A DNA stretch of 60,993 nt from Bacteroidota bacterium (GCA_021300195.1 JAJTIE010000028.1:1-60993), one strand, 5' to 3'; positions 25,807 through 34,731 are shown, counted from the stretch's first letter. Notes: generated by a model from the letters alone, not told the origin. Numbers and translations are program-made.

Positions 25807-25844
25807 CCGGTCTCCTCTCGGCTCCCGTACAGAGAGGAGACTGG
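25807..25844 (+). terminator. Strong stem-loop with T-rich flank
   Basis: A 13-bp stem with one G-T pair (25807-25819 with 25832-25844) and a 12-base loop is followed on the plus strand by TATTGTTTTTTT. The only genes around it run on the minus strand (porin ends at 25896, clpS starts at 25677), so it either ends minus-strand transcripts bidirectionally or ends an unseen plus-strand transcript. Confidence 0.55.
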
Positions 25845-25895
25845 TATTGTTTTTTTCTGAAAATTACTGGCGGACATGAAGACTAGTTGCCAATC

Positions 25896-27383
25896 TTATT
25901 TTTTGAAGAAATCGAGGACATTAAAGCTTAATTCCAGGTAGAGAAAATCCGAATGATTGGCATGTTCCGCCAGTGCAGCCTCTTGTCGGTTCTTTACGAA
26001 AGATCCATTAACGAAGTGTGTATATCCAATATGCGCATCCACAAATTTCACGGGTTTGAATAAAACCCGTGCGTCTAACTCATGGCCCAGGAAGGTTCCA
26101 CTTTTTCCCGTAACATCTCTGTTTTTTGTGCCGCCGAGTAGATTGTTGAATCTATCGGTAGCGCTGGCCAGCCAGTAGAAGCTGTATCCTCCATCAAACT
26201 TCACTCCCTTCAATAGCTCCAGTTCCACTTTCACTTTGGGTGTAATAATGTTTTCGGGTATTATGTAATCATTTGCCGACCAGGGTCGTGCGAAGCCAAA
26301 AAAGCGTTCGAATCGATTATTGTTTCTATCATTCGGGTTCTTGTCACCGCTTACATGTCCATAAAAGAAGCTAACTCGCGGCTTCGTTTTAAGTTCCTGA
26401 AATTTATACCCTACTTCTGCGGTCAGGGCAAAAGCACGGTGGGTTAATCCACCATCTTCTCCAAACTGCTGGGTGTAGGTAACGTCATAATTGATGTGTC
26501 GGTTTCGGAGCCATCCGTACAATCGGACACCCGGACTGTGAATCAGGCGATCCCGGTTGCCATTTGCACGTGCAGGTCGTTGTTTTAACCCCAGATAATA
26601 GGGCTCGATGGTTATCGCATCCGCCCACCTTCTCCAGTGCCCGATCACCGCCCAGAAGTCGCGGTTGTGGTCTGTTTGGTCAAATTCAGTAAGCAGCCGG
26701 GTAACCGGGCGCAGAGCCAGTAAGTCCAGTTGCCAATCATTGTTTTCCTGCCCAATGGCTGCACGGAAGCCCATGAAGTTGTTGGTCGTATTTCTCCAGC
26801 TATTCAGGGCAATTAGTCTTCTATCGGTAAACTCAAATGCCTGGCGTCCAAACCGTAGGAGGATAGGGCGCGCATTGCCTAATTTATCCCTGCCCAGTGC
26901 ATGCTTAACATGCAATTCGGCATAAGCCTGGATAAGATCGGCCCGGTTAAACTCCTTGTCGTCCGGCTCAAACTTTCCATTTATCCGATGTGAGTCTTGA
27001 AACTCGATGGCAAAGCGGAACGGGTCTATCACGTTCTTTACCCCAAGGTAGGCCCTGGAACGTAGTAATAGTGGATAGTCTGTGGTGATTTCCGGTCTGC
27101 GCAGGTCATTATGCCGTATCTCAAATCGAGTCCGGTAGTCAAGCCCCACATCGAGCCAATCTATATTTTCGACACCCTTTATCCCTGTCTTTCCCAATTC
27201 TCGTACGTAGGAAGGTGGGTGTGTTTCACGCTTGGTCCCATAGGATCCAGGTTCCACATAGTAGCTCTTTTGTGCGGCCACCTTGTGTGGGTGTGCACTG
27301 GTATCTGGCCGGACGTTCTGTGCAGACAGTGCCCCCGAAAATAGCCCCGAAACAAGGATTGCGCCCAGGATTTTACTCTTCAC
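25896..27383 (-). CDS. Alginate-export-family outer membrane beta-barrel
   Basis: A 495-residue protein starting at a GTG (27383) with a signal peptide ending near ALSAQ. The body has alternating beta strands and conserved blocks of the alginate export (AlgE-like) family: LDVGLDYRTRFEIRHND, FRFAIEFQDSHRI, RFGRQAFEFTDRRLIALNSWRN, FDGGYSFYWLASATDRF and a terminal strand ending in Phe-rich NVLDFFKK. It would form an 18-strand-type pore for anionic solutes. It is the last gene of the minus-strand cluster led by SbtA, 70 bases after a second barrel gene. Its GC content is lower than that of the other cluster members, which may mean separate acquisition. Confidence 0.75.
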   Translation of the reverse strand: MKSKILGAILVSGLFSGALSAQNVRPDTSAHPHKVAAQKSYYVEPGSYGTKRETHPPSYVRELGKTGIKGVENIDWLDVGLDYRTRFEIRHNDLRRPEITTDYPLLLRSRAYLGVKNVIDPFRFAIEFQDSHRINGKFEPDDKEFNRADLIQAYAELHVKHALGRDKLGNARPILLRFGRQAFEFTDRRLIALNSWRNTTNNFMGFRAAIGQENNDWQLDLLALRPVTRLLTEFDQTDHNRDFWAVIGHWRRWADAITIEPYYLGLKQRPARANGNRDRLIHSPGVRLYGWLRNRHINYDVTYTQQFGEDGGLTHRAFALTAEVGYKFQELKTKPRVSFFYGHVSGDKNPNDRNNNRFERFFGFARPWSANDYIIPENIITPKVKVELELLKGVKFDGGYSFYWLASATDRFNNLLGGTKNRDVTGKSGTFLGHELDARVLFKPVKFVDAHIGYTHFVNGSFVKNRQEAALAEHANHSDFLYLELSFNVLDFFKK

Positions 27384-27453
27384 TTTCTTGGTTATCTGCT
27401 GTATAACTAGTTTTCATTCGTCAGTTGGCCCTGGCGCTTGCATGGTAATGAGA

Positions 27454-28785
27454 CTAGATGGACACCTGCCACTGTACCACATAGGTTCCTCTTCGTGTGT
27501 CGAGCTCCATCTTTCCGTCGGCTAGCTGCCTGTACACGGGTCGGCTTTGGTAGCCCAGGCTGATCTTGCTGCCCTGGCTAGCCACCAGCCAGTTTAGGCT
27601 ACCTTCCCAGATGTAGGCAGGGCTATCCAGTGCCTCCAGCATATTCAGCTGCTGGCTAGCCACCACCTGTAGGGTACCCCATTGGCCCAGCAGCCCTGCA
27701 GGTAGCAGATAGCCCGCCTGCAGGTAATGCAGGGTGCCGGTGCCATTCAGGGGAAGCGAATTGCCACCTACAGTGGCCGGGTTGTTTACCCCCTGCATGC
27801 GCACATAGTTTTGCCCAAAGTCCATGTGCTGCAGCGCTGTGTACACACTTAGGGCACAGCCCTGGTGGCCCACAGGCAGCTCCATAAAGGCATCTATGCT
27901 TAGCAGCAGCATGTCGTCGGTCAGGGTATCCGGGTGTGCAGTGGGGGGTGCCTCTGCAGGCTTTTGCAGGCGCCACATGGCATCCTGCTGGTAGGTAATA
28001 CCGGCACCCAGGGTGAGCACCCGTTTTTGCCCCAGGTAGGTGCCTGCTATGTAGGGGGTCTGGTTGCTCTCCTCGTCCCACAGCTGGTATTGCAGGTAGC
28101 TGTTCAGCTGGGGGGTGGGTGGGCGGCTGCTGAAGCTGGCTACCCCCTGGCGCAGGCGGTACACGCTGCTATCCACCTGCTTAACCGATAGGGGGCTGCT
28201 AAGTGCCAGCCGGTAGTCTAGTTTGCCTAGCTTCCCCTTAGCGTATATGCTCAGCTTTCGCAGAAACTGATCAGTCAGGTCATTGGTAGCCTGCTCGTAC
28301 AGGGGTGCATCATAGCCCAGTATGTTTGCCGCGCTGGGTGCCGCATAGCGTGCCAGGCCGCTCCAGCCCGTCAGGCCCGCCCCCAGGCTCAGGCTGCGCG
28401 GATGCAGGGCTAGCTCGCCCACAGCATCGTGTATAAAAAACCCCTGCCTGCGAGCGCTGTGCCAGTTGAAGTTGTTTAGCCCATACTGGGTGTAGAAAAA
28501 TACCCGTCCCCAGCCGCCGTACAGCTGGAAGCGTGTGCGACGCAGGCTGATGTCGAAGTACGAATCCCTAGCCGTACCATCCAGGCTGCTACGCGGGTTC
28601 AGCTCGGTATAGCGCACCCAGGTCTGGTTCAGGAAGGTGGCACGCACCCAGGCACTGCTATCCGGGCTGTAGTACTGAAGCTTTGGGGGTTTTGCGGCCG
28701 CATGCTGCGCTAGCAACACCACGGGGGCCAGCGTGCACACCAGGAGCAGGATGCGTGGTACATACCGGGGTGGGTGCTGATGCAC
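27454..28785 (-). CDS. Outer membrane porin of the OprP/O-like type
   Basis: The frame is open to 28950, but the GTG at 28785 puts a clear signal peptide (ILLLVCTLAPVVLLAQHA) at the start; an ATG at 28923 is the alternative. The mature part is Tyr/Gln/Leu-rich with many amphipathic strands (WVRATFLNQTWVRYTELNP, FQLYGGWGRVFFYTQYGLNN, TLGAGITYQQDAMW) and ends WQVSI, as in the phosphate-selective porin O/P fold. It lies between the NuoL-like gene and the alginate-export barrel on the same strand. An anion pore feeding the bicarbonate system is inferred from place only. Confidence 0.65.
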   Translation of the reverse strand: MHQHPPRYVPRILLLVCTLAPVVLLAQHAAAKPPKLQYYSPDSSAWVRATFLNQTWVRYTELNPRSSLDGTARDSYFDISLRRTRFQLYGGWGRVFFYTQYGLNNFNWHSARRQGFFIHDAVGELALHPRSLSLGAGLTGWSGLARYAAPSAANILGYDAPLYEQATNDLTDQFLRKLSIYAKGKLGKLDYRLALSSPLSVKQVDSSVYRLRQGVASFSSRPPTPQLNSYLQYQLWDEESNQTPYIAGTYLGQKRVLTLGAGITYQQDAMWRLQKPAEAPPTAHPDTLTDDMLLLSIDAFMELPVGHQGCALSVYTALQHMDFGQNYVRMQGVNNPATVGGNSLPLNGTGTLHYLQAGYLLPAGLLGQWGTLQVVASQQLNMLEALDSPAYIWEGSLNWLVASQGSKISLGYQSRPVYRQLADGKMELDTRRGTYVVQWQVSI

Positions 28786-29084
28786 GCGGACCAGGAAAAG
28801 GAAGGGGATTTTAAACGAGCAGATGCCGCCCAGTGGTCGGGAATACCCCGCGGCATGAGCCCGTAACACCTGTAGGGTCCGTAGTCTATCCACTATCCAC
28901 CAGGCAGAGAGGAGAAATTCCATGATTTGGATTTTTGTTTTACGGAGCACAAAAATATAGATTATTATTCTGTTTTATTGAGATATAAATATTTTTTACA
29001 GATTATTATTTTTAATATTGATCGCTTTCTGCTCCTTTTTTCGAGCTTTTTCGGGGATCTCGCCCTTGCGCGGCAAGTAGGTTG

Positions 29085-30571
29085 CTATGACGTGGCCGAT
29101 AGGCCGGGTAGCAGAGACAGCTGTTCCAGTTCGCGTTCCAGGCCCGGCTGAAACTTGTGGATGAGCCACACCGCGTAGACGCTGAAGGAAAGGATAAGCG
29201 CCACACAAATGCCCATGGCTAGTGCCATCCCGACAGGCACCCTTTTGAAGGTGTAGGCCGGGTTCTTCTTCCGCATGGCGCTGCGCACCAGGGGGAGTAT
29301 GTATAGCACATTGATCAGGCTGCCCAGCAGCAAGAATCCGCCTGCTGCCCAGTGGCTGTCTTTTATTTCGGCCAGCAGCATCAGGTCTTTGCTATAGTAC
29401 CCGGCTAGTAGCGGAAAACCAATGATGCTGAGGCCACACAGGGCTATAAATGCGGCCAGAATGCGCGTGTGCGGCATAAGTGGGCGTAGTTGGCCTGCGT
29501 GCACAGTTCCATAGCGCGCATTGTAATAGCCTGCTACAAAGAAGAGGCCAATCTTGGCTATGGAGTGGCTAAGCATATGCAACACCGCACCCAGCAGGGT
29601 GGCGGGGGTGCCTATCAGGATGGCCGTAAGAATGTACGACACCTGGCTGATGGTAGAGAAAGAGAAGCGTTGCTTTAGGTTCGGGGTGCGCAGGGCCTGC
29701 CAGGCAGCCACCACGGCATTTAGGCCCAAGGCATAGATGAGCCAGCCGGTATGCCAAAATTCGTGACTCAGGTCGTGTAGCAGGCTGGTCCCCAGTACAT
29801 GCTGGCCAAACTTGAGCAGCACGATGGCACCCGTATTTACGATAGCCACGGTGTGCAGCAGGGCGGTGGCTGGGGCTGGGGTTATCTGGGTTTGGGGTAG
29901 CCAGGTGCTGAAGGGATAGATCAGGTTGGCCGACATGCCCAGCACGAGGCCCCACACGATGACGGCCGCTGTTTGTGGGCTATGCTGCAGGGCCTGGTTG
30001 ATCCCATGGGCAAAGGAGGTATCGCCATACTGCCACTGATAGTACAGTACCGTGGGCAGCAGGATGAAGAGGGCTGGCAGCAGCATCTGTACCAGGTAGA
30101 GCATGCTAGCCCGGTAGCTCTCTATGCTCCGGCGGATGCGTATCAGCGGGAGTGCTGCCAAAATACCTGCCAGGTAGAATACCAGTAGCGTTATCATGTT
30201 TGCCGCATACCCATTTGCCGTTACAATGGTCATGCTCAGGCACATAAGCGCATAAAAGTGTGGCAGAAGCTCCTGGAAATGCCAGGGGGTATAGCTGTAG
30301 CTGTAGATGATGATGATAAACCAGGCCATGTTGGTAAGCAGGGCAAATAGCCAGGCATTGTTATCGAAAAAGAAGCTGAGTGCGTGCCCAAAAACAGCTG
30401 CTGATCGGCTATGGGGGTGGCAAGCAGCATGGCCACGTTGATGCCTGCTACCAGCAGGCTGAACAGGTGGTACGCCCGGCGATATCTGCTTGCTAGCGGA
30501 GCCAGCAGGGCCGGCAGAAGGGGAGAGAGCATCGTTACTACCATGGTAACCGGTGCTTCGGGTGCTGTCAT
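29085..30571 (-). CDS. NuoL/DabB-like proton-channel membrane protein, frame broken once
   Basis: The N-terminal part starts at the ATG at 30571 (MTAPEAPVTMVVTML). The remaining about 430 residues are in another frame, open from about 30405 and continuing past 30329 to 29085. Adding one base to the A5 run at 30390-30394 (T5 on the coding strand) joins both into a continuous product of about 495 residues. The proton-conducting family is shown by NLIYPFSTWLPQTQITPAPATALLHTVAIVNTGA and GAVLHMLSHSIAKIGLFFVAGYYNARYG. The usual transmembrane Lys just before the first block is Met here (GMSANL), while the Lys in HSIAK is kept. DabB subunits of CO2 concentrating systems belong to this family, but DabA is absent. 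Confidence 0.75.
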
Positions 30572-30727
30572 ACGGTTAACGTTTTAGGATAAAGCAATAG
30601 GGTGCCGTATGGGCATGGCGAGGCCACTACCCATATTACGTAGCACATCAAAACGTGAGAAAAAGAAGATCGGCGAGGAAGTTCAGGCCCATGTGGGCCG
30701 AACTATCTAGCTGGGAGAGAGAAATGC

Positions 30728-31027
30728 CTACGGAGTAGAGCCACTGTACAGGTCTACGTCTGAGCTGAACAGCAGGCCCCCATAGGTGTTTAGCAGGGGT
30801 ACAATGTGGTCCAGCAGTCGGTCGTGCTGCTCTTCGTTGGCGATTAGGAAGAGGTAGATATTCTCGTTTGCCGAAATAACCCCATCAGAGAAGGCGTCGC
30901 CATGGCGGCCCCTGCCCTTTACGATGTTCATGACGGTAAAACCGCCGATTTTTTGTTGGTCCAGTATCTCGGTTACGTCATCCAGAAACCGGACCGGGAC
31001 GATGATTTCAATCTTTTTGCGCATCAT
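30728..31027 (-). CDS. SbtB-like PII signalling protein
   Basis: A 99-residue protein with the ferredoxin-like PII fold: MMRKKIEIIVPVRFLDDVTEIL, GGFTVMNIVKGRGRHGD, a T-loop region (about 38-53), ENIYLFLIANEEQ, and GGLLFSSDVDLYSG at the end. The last strand matches SbtB more than GlnB. The C-terminal Cys-pair R-loop of cyanobacterial SbtB is missing. SbtB binds adenine nucleotides and controls SbtA by binding its cytoplasmic face. The gene lies 59 bases downstream of sbtA, as in cyanobacteria, which strongly supports the pairing. Confidence 0.8.
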   Translation of the reverse strand: MMRKKIEIIVPVRFLDDVTEILDQQKIGGFTVMNIVKGRGRHGDAFSDGVISANENIYLFLIANEEQHDRLLDHIVPLLNTYGGLLFSSDVDLYSGSTP

Positions 31028-31086
31028 GGCTTTTCAAGAAATAAGGATCACAGGTAAGTAGCGGCCTGGGCCGTGCCCCCCATTTT

Positions 31087-32139
31087 TCACCAGAGGTTCT
31101 GGATAAGGTAGTAGTACAGGGGTATACCCATGGTAATGTTGAAGGTAAAGGTGATACCCAGGCTCATGGGTAGCAGCAGGCTCATATTGGCCTCGGGTAC
31201 TGCCATGCGCATGGCCGCAGGCACAGCTATGTAGCTGGCACTGGCGCACAGGATGGTGAAAAGCAAGGCATCGCCCACGTCTAGCCCCAGCAGCCGGGCC
31301 AGCAGAATGCCCGGCAAGCCGATAGCGATTGGGAAAATGAGGGCAAAACCGGACAAAAAGGCACCGTTCTGCCTCAGGCTGCCCAGGCGCTTGCCCGCTA
31401 TCAGCCCCATATCTAGCATATACAGGCTGAGCATGCCCTTGAAGATGTCGCCTACAAAGGGCTTCAGCTCTTCCTGGCCAGCCTTGCCCGACACGTAGCC
31501 GATAATGAGCGAACCAATGAGCAGCAGTACCGACCCGTTCAGAAAGGCCTCGTGCAGAATGCTTTTCATGTTGGCCTTGGGTTTTGGCGGCTCGATCGGG
31601 GCTTCTGCCCGGGCAGGTGCCCAGTTACTCAGGGCATCTCCCCCGGCCATAACCAGGGCTGGCTTAGCCACCTTGGCCGTAGTAGACATGCGGATGAGCA
31701 GGAGGCCCGAGATAATAGCCGGGCTCTCCATCAGGGCCATACCGGCCACCATGTACCCCCCAAAGTGGATGTGCTGGCTCTCCAGAAAACTGATGCCTGT
31801 GGCAAAAGTAACCGCGCTAACCGAACCGTAGGTGGCTGCTATGGCCCCAGCATTGGGCACATTCAGCTTCCAGCGCAGAATGCGATACACCAAAAAAGGT
31901 ATGGAAAAGGATACCAGAATGCAGGCCAGCATAACGGTCGCTACGTCGGGATTGAAGCCGCTATGATAGAGCTCTTCACCTCCCTTTATTCCAATATCGA
32001 AAAGCAGATAGATAGACAAAAACTTGGCAATAGCCGGCGGAATTTCCAGGTCACTTTTTAGCACAACGGCCAGTACACCCAGGAAGAAAAACAGAACAGG
32101 CGGGTGTAATATATTGCCCAACAATGCGTCGAGATTCAT
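31087..32139 (-). CDS. sbtA: Sodium-dependent bicarbonate transporter (SbtA family)
   Basis: A 350-residue protein with ten hydrophobic segments in two groups of five. The first half has FLGVLAVVLKSDLEIPP, YLLFDIGIKGGEELYHSGF and YGSVSAVTFATGISFLE, a signature of SbtA that forms the sodium and bicarbonate site. A cytoplasmic loop rich in Pro and Ala (about 175-205) follows, then the second half with YMLDMGLIAGKRLGSL and LCASASYIAVPAAMR. It imports bicarbonate with sodium across the inner membrane. The next genes encode an SbtB-like PII protein and a NuoL-like subunit. Confidence 0.9.
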   Translation of the reverse strand: MNLDALLGNILHPPVLFFFLGVLAVVLKSDLEIPPAIAKFLSIYLLFDIGIKGGEELYHSGFNPDVATVMLACILVSFSIPFLVYRILRWKLNVPNAGAIAATYGSVSAVTFATGISFLESQHIHFGGYMVAGMALMESPAIISGLLLIRMSTTAKVAKPALVMAGGDALSNWAPARAEAPIEPPKPKANMKSILHEAFLNGSVLLLIGSLIIGYVSGKAGQEELKPFVGDIFKGMLSLYMLDMGLIAGKRLGSLRQNGAFLSGFALIFPIAIGLPGILLARLLGLDVGDALLFTILCASASYIAVPAAMRMAVPEANMSLLLPMSLGITFTFNITMGIPLYYYLIQNLW

Positions 32140-32314
32140 GACGAAAAACTAGATGTGGATGAAGCACAGAGAACCCTGTATGTGCGGATATGCGCACCAG
32201 ACAGGCAGGTGGGGGTGCCGGTTGCCCAACCTGAAGGGGAAGCCGCATGAACCGAGGCATGCAGCAACTGCGGCCCGCAAGCCGTAGGGTAGCGGGCGTG
32301 TGCAGCGATGGTGG

Positions 32315-32695
32315 CTATAATAACCAGCAACAATGGAGCGGCTGATGACCGGGGTAGGGAATATGCAGGGGGCAGGTAGACCGGATGTGTGCATGCTGCT
32401 GTAGCCACTGAATGGCTGGCACAAAAGGGAGATGTACACTTGCTGCAAAAGGCAAATCGGACGCTTCCGGCTGGCCGCCGTCTACGCCACTATGGGCCGC
32501 ATATCGGGCCTGCACGGCATCAGACTCGGCATCCTCCTGTAGCCGCTCTTCCTCCAGCTCTACAGCTTCCACGATCAGGCTGCGCTCCAGCTGAACCCAG
32601 TCTTGTACGGCACCCAAGCTGCCATTTGCCAGCATCAGCAGGGCGGCAAACACAAGGGACAGATGACGGAGAAGAATTGGTCTCACAGCATGCAC
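32315..32695 (-). CDS. Small exported protein upstream of sbtA
   Basis: No ATG is available. GTG codons at 32695 or 32686, or a TTG at 32707, could start it. The N-terminus is a hydrophobic signal-like segment (HLSLVFAALLMLANGSLGAV). It is followed by an acidic helix (ERSLIVEAVELEEERLQED) and a His/Pro/Cys-rich tail. No family is recognised. It lies about 175 bases upstream of sbtA on the same strand and may lead that transcript. Coding status is uncertain. Confidence 0.4.
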   Translation of the reverse strand: MHAVRPILLRHLSLVFAALLMLANGSLGAVQDWVQLERSLIVEAVELEEERLQEDAESDAVQARYAAHSGVDGGQPEASDLPFAASVHLPFVPAIQWLQQHAHIRSTCPLHIPYPGHQPLHCCWLL

Positions 32696-32826
32696 AGATC
32701 TGGGCAAAGGTAGATAAAACGTCTTGCTTCTGCAAATAGATTGCTAGATTCTGATTTCATATTTAGGCCTCTCGCTGCCTGCATTCAGTAGGAAAATTAG
32801 GGTTAAATACATGCTGAGGGGTAAGT

Positions 32827-32851
32827 ATATCTTTGCATATTCTCTATGCAA
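32827..32851 (+). promoter_or_regulatory. Promoter-like motif with a perfect hairpin
   Basis: TATCTTTG (32827-32834) overlaps TTGCATA-TTCTC-TATGCAA (32833-32851), a perfect 7-bp stem with a 5-base loop. It points along the plus strand, where the next gene on that strand is about 1.4 kb away. Either an operator or the start of a non-coding antisense transcript is possible. Confidence 0.35.
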
Positions 32852-32907
32852 GAGTAGGCGATAGCCGAAACCTCGGTATGGGCTGCCGCTATGCTACTGC
32901 GGAACAG

Positions 32908-34110
32908 CTAGTAGATCAGTAGCTCGGGGTCCACGTCCTCGCGATAGCGCAGTATGCCACCCTCCAGGTTATATACTTCTTCCAGTCCCTTTTGCATCAG
33001 CAGGCGGGCGGCCAGCCGGCTGCGGGTTCCATTCTTGCAATACACCACGTAGGTTACATCCTTACGGAAGCGGCCCAGGCTGGCCTCTAGCCTGCCCAGG
33101 GGGATTAGTCTGCCCCCTATGTTCACCAGGTCATGTTCGCCTGCATCGCGCACATCTATCAGGCTGAAGCTTCGCTCCTGGGCGGCCCATTCCTCCAGCT
33201 CTCTGGGCGTTATGGACCGCACCTCGACGGGGCGGTCAATCTGGGCAGGGGGTGGGGTGGGGGTGTCGGCCTCCTCCGGGCTGCGCCGGGCGCCGAACAG
33301 CTCGGGCCGGAGGGGTGGATTGGCTGCTACCTCTGGCCCAGCGCCGGGCCTTACCTCGGTCTGCGGTTCGTGCCCGAAGGAGACGGTAGAGAAGCTGTGG
33401 CTCAGGCCATCGAAGCTAAGGAGCCTACCGTTCAGTGGGGTGCCAAACTGGCCGGCAATCTTCAGCACCTCCAGGGCCATGAGCGAGCCTATAATGCCAG
33501 GTAGTATACCCAGCACACCCGCCTCGCTGCAGCTGGGGCTATTGTCCGGCGCCTCCGGGAATAGGGTGCGGTAGCCCGGGCCTGGCTTGCCAGCCTTGTC
33601 TTTCAGGTGAAAAACGCTCACCTGGCCCTGAAAGCCTAGCACGGAACCGAATACCAGGGGCTTTTGCAGCTTTTGGCATACCCAATCAATCAGGTACTTG
33701 GCCTCAAAAGTATCCGTTCCGTCGGCCACGATGTCGTATTGGGCTACAATCTCCGCGCTGTTCTTCTCCGTCAGGTGTTCCAGATGCAGCTGCAGCTGTA
33801 CATGGGGGTTCAGCTTGCTTACCCGGTCCTTCAGTACTTTCAGCTTTTTTCGGCCAATGTCCGGGTGCTGATACAGCACCTGGCGGTGCAGGTTGCTCTC
33901 CTGCACCTCGTCCCCGTCTGCCAGGCCCAGTGTGCCTATGCCTGCGGCAGCCAGGTACTGGATGAGGGGCATACCCAAGCCCCCGGCACCTATTACCAGC
34001 ACACGCGCGTCCTTTAGGCGCTGCTGTCCTGCCTTGCCCAGCTGTGGCAGGATGATCTGCCGCCCATAGCGAGCTAACTCCTCGGGCTTGAGTACAGGTG
34101 CAGTAGACAC
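32908..34110 (-). CDS. ThiF/MoeB-type sulfur-carrier adenylyltransferase with C-terminal rhodanese
   Basis: No ATG lies near the conserved start. The GTG at 34110 (VSTAPVLKPEELARYGRQI) is preferred over a GTG at 34185 and gives 400 residues. Residues about 8-250 are an E1-like domain: ELARYGRQIILPQLGKAGQ, the nucleotide loop GAGGLGMPLIQYLAAAGIG, ESNLHRQVLY and the ADGTDTFEAKYLI region. A linker rich in Pro precedes a rhodanese domain (about 300-395) with Cys in YVVYCKNGTRSRLAARLL. The protein activates ThiS or MoaD-like carriers and passes on sulfur. The CxxC zinc pairs of many MoeB proteins were not seen. Confidence 0.85.
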   Translation of the reverse strand: MSTAPVLKPEELARYGRQIILPQLGKAGQQRLKDARVLVIGAGGLGMPLIQYLAAAGIGTLGLADGDEVQESNLHRQVLYQHPDIGRKKLKVLKDRVSKLNPHVQLQLHLEHLTEKNSAEIVAQYDIVADGTDTFEAKYLIDWVCQKLQKPLVFGSVLGFQGQVSVFHLKDKAGKPGPGYRTLFPEAPDNSPSCSEAGVLGILPGIIGSLMALEVLKIAGQFGTPLNGRLLSFDGLSHSFSTVSFGHEPQTEVRPGAGPEVAANPPLRPELFGARRSPEEADTPTPPPAQIDRPVEVRSITPRELEEWAAQERSFSLIDVRDAGEHDLVNIGGRLIPLGRLEASLGRFRKDVTYVVYCKNGTRSRLAARLLMQKGLEEVYNLEGGILRYREDVDPELLIY

Positions 34111-34240
34111 AGGTGATGGGTGCAGATTGCGTGAAGAAGCACAAACATACGAAACGCCAGGCAAGCCACTGTGACCAATGAGCACGAAAAGAATGCGATT
34201 CAGACTATAAAAGATGCGATTCGGGGCAAATAGACAACCT

Positions 34241-34256
34241 TGGCACGATTCTTACA
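34241..34256 (+). promoter_or_regulatory. Sigma-54-like promoter motif
   Basis: TGGCACGATTCTTACA matches the -24/-12 pattern TGGCAC-N5-TTGCW with one mismatch (TTAC for TTGC), 50 bases upstream of the small secreted protein start. No Bacteroidetes -7 motif was seen closer to the gene. Confidence 0.4.
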
Positions 34257-34305
34257 TATACAAACTATAGAGCGTAACCGAAGACTCACCTAAACATTTT
34301 GCGCC

Positions 34306-34650
34306 ATGAAAAGTATAGCAATAGGATGGCTGGTGGTGATAGCACTGCTGTACGCAGAGTCGTCTCGTGCCGACCGGCCCGTACAGCTGCCCAGAAGTGA
34401 AGTGGAGTACCACACACCCAGCGGATATACCGATACGAAAGCCGATAGTACCGAGGTGCTGCTGCCCGACCTGGAAGAAGACCCGAATGCGCACCTGCCA
34501 AGCATACGCTGCTACCTGTACCGTATGCAAGGGGGGCACTGGGGGACCAACAGCCGGGGTATCAGGCAGTGGATGCCCGCCCAGCGCGTTCGGTATGAGG
34601 TGCCCTGCGACTGCCATGCCCTGCGGCTAACGCAGAACCCCATAGCCTAA
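34306..34650 (+). CDS. Small secreted protein of unknown function
   Basis: A 114-residue product with a signal peptide (MKSIAIGWLVVIALLYAESSRA). The mature chain is polar, with an acidic stretch (EVLLPDLEEDPNAHLP), then a region with three Cys (IRCYLYRMQGG and VPCDCHALRL). No family is recognised. It is a lone plus-strand gene, with a sigma-54-like motif before it and a short GC-rich hairpin after it, which suggests its own transcription unit. Confidence 0.6.
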   Translation: MKSIAIGWLVVIALLYAESSRADRPVQLPRSEVEYHTPSGYTDTKADSTEVLLPDLEEDPNAHLPSIRCYLYRMQGGHWGTNSRGIRQWMPAQRVRYEVPCDCHALRLTQNPIA

Positions 34651-34731
34651 ATCCGCCCCCCGCAGGATACCAGGCGTGGCCGCGAGCTACACGAAATACG
34701 ACCTGAAAGCTTGGAGGTTGATCGTGCGGAG

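Noticed and set aside
29085-32139. A complete DAB (DabA-DabB) carbon concentrating system
   Set aside because: The large DUF2309 subunit DabA is absent from the whole window, so only a DabB/NuoL-like subunit can be claimed.
32908-34110. Ubiquitin-like conjugation or CD-NTase-associated E1 defence enzyme
   Set aside because: The C-terminal rhodanese and the absence of nearby effector, E2 or JAB genes fit the ordinary sulfur-carrier MoeB/ThiF type.
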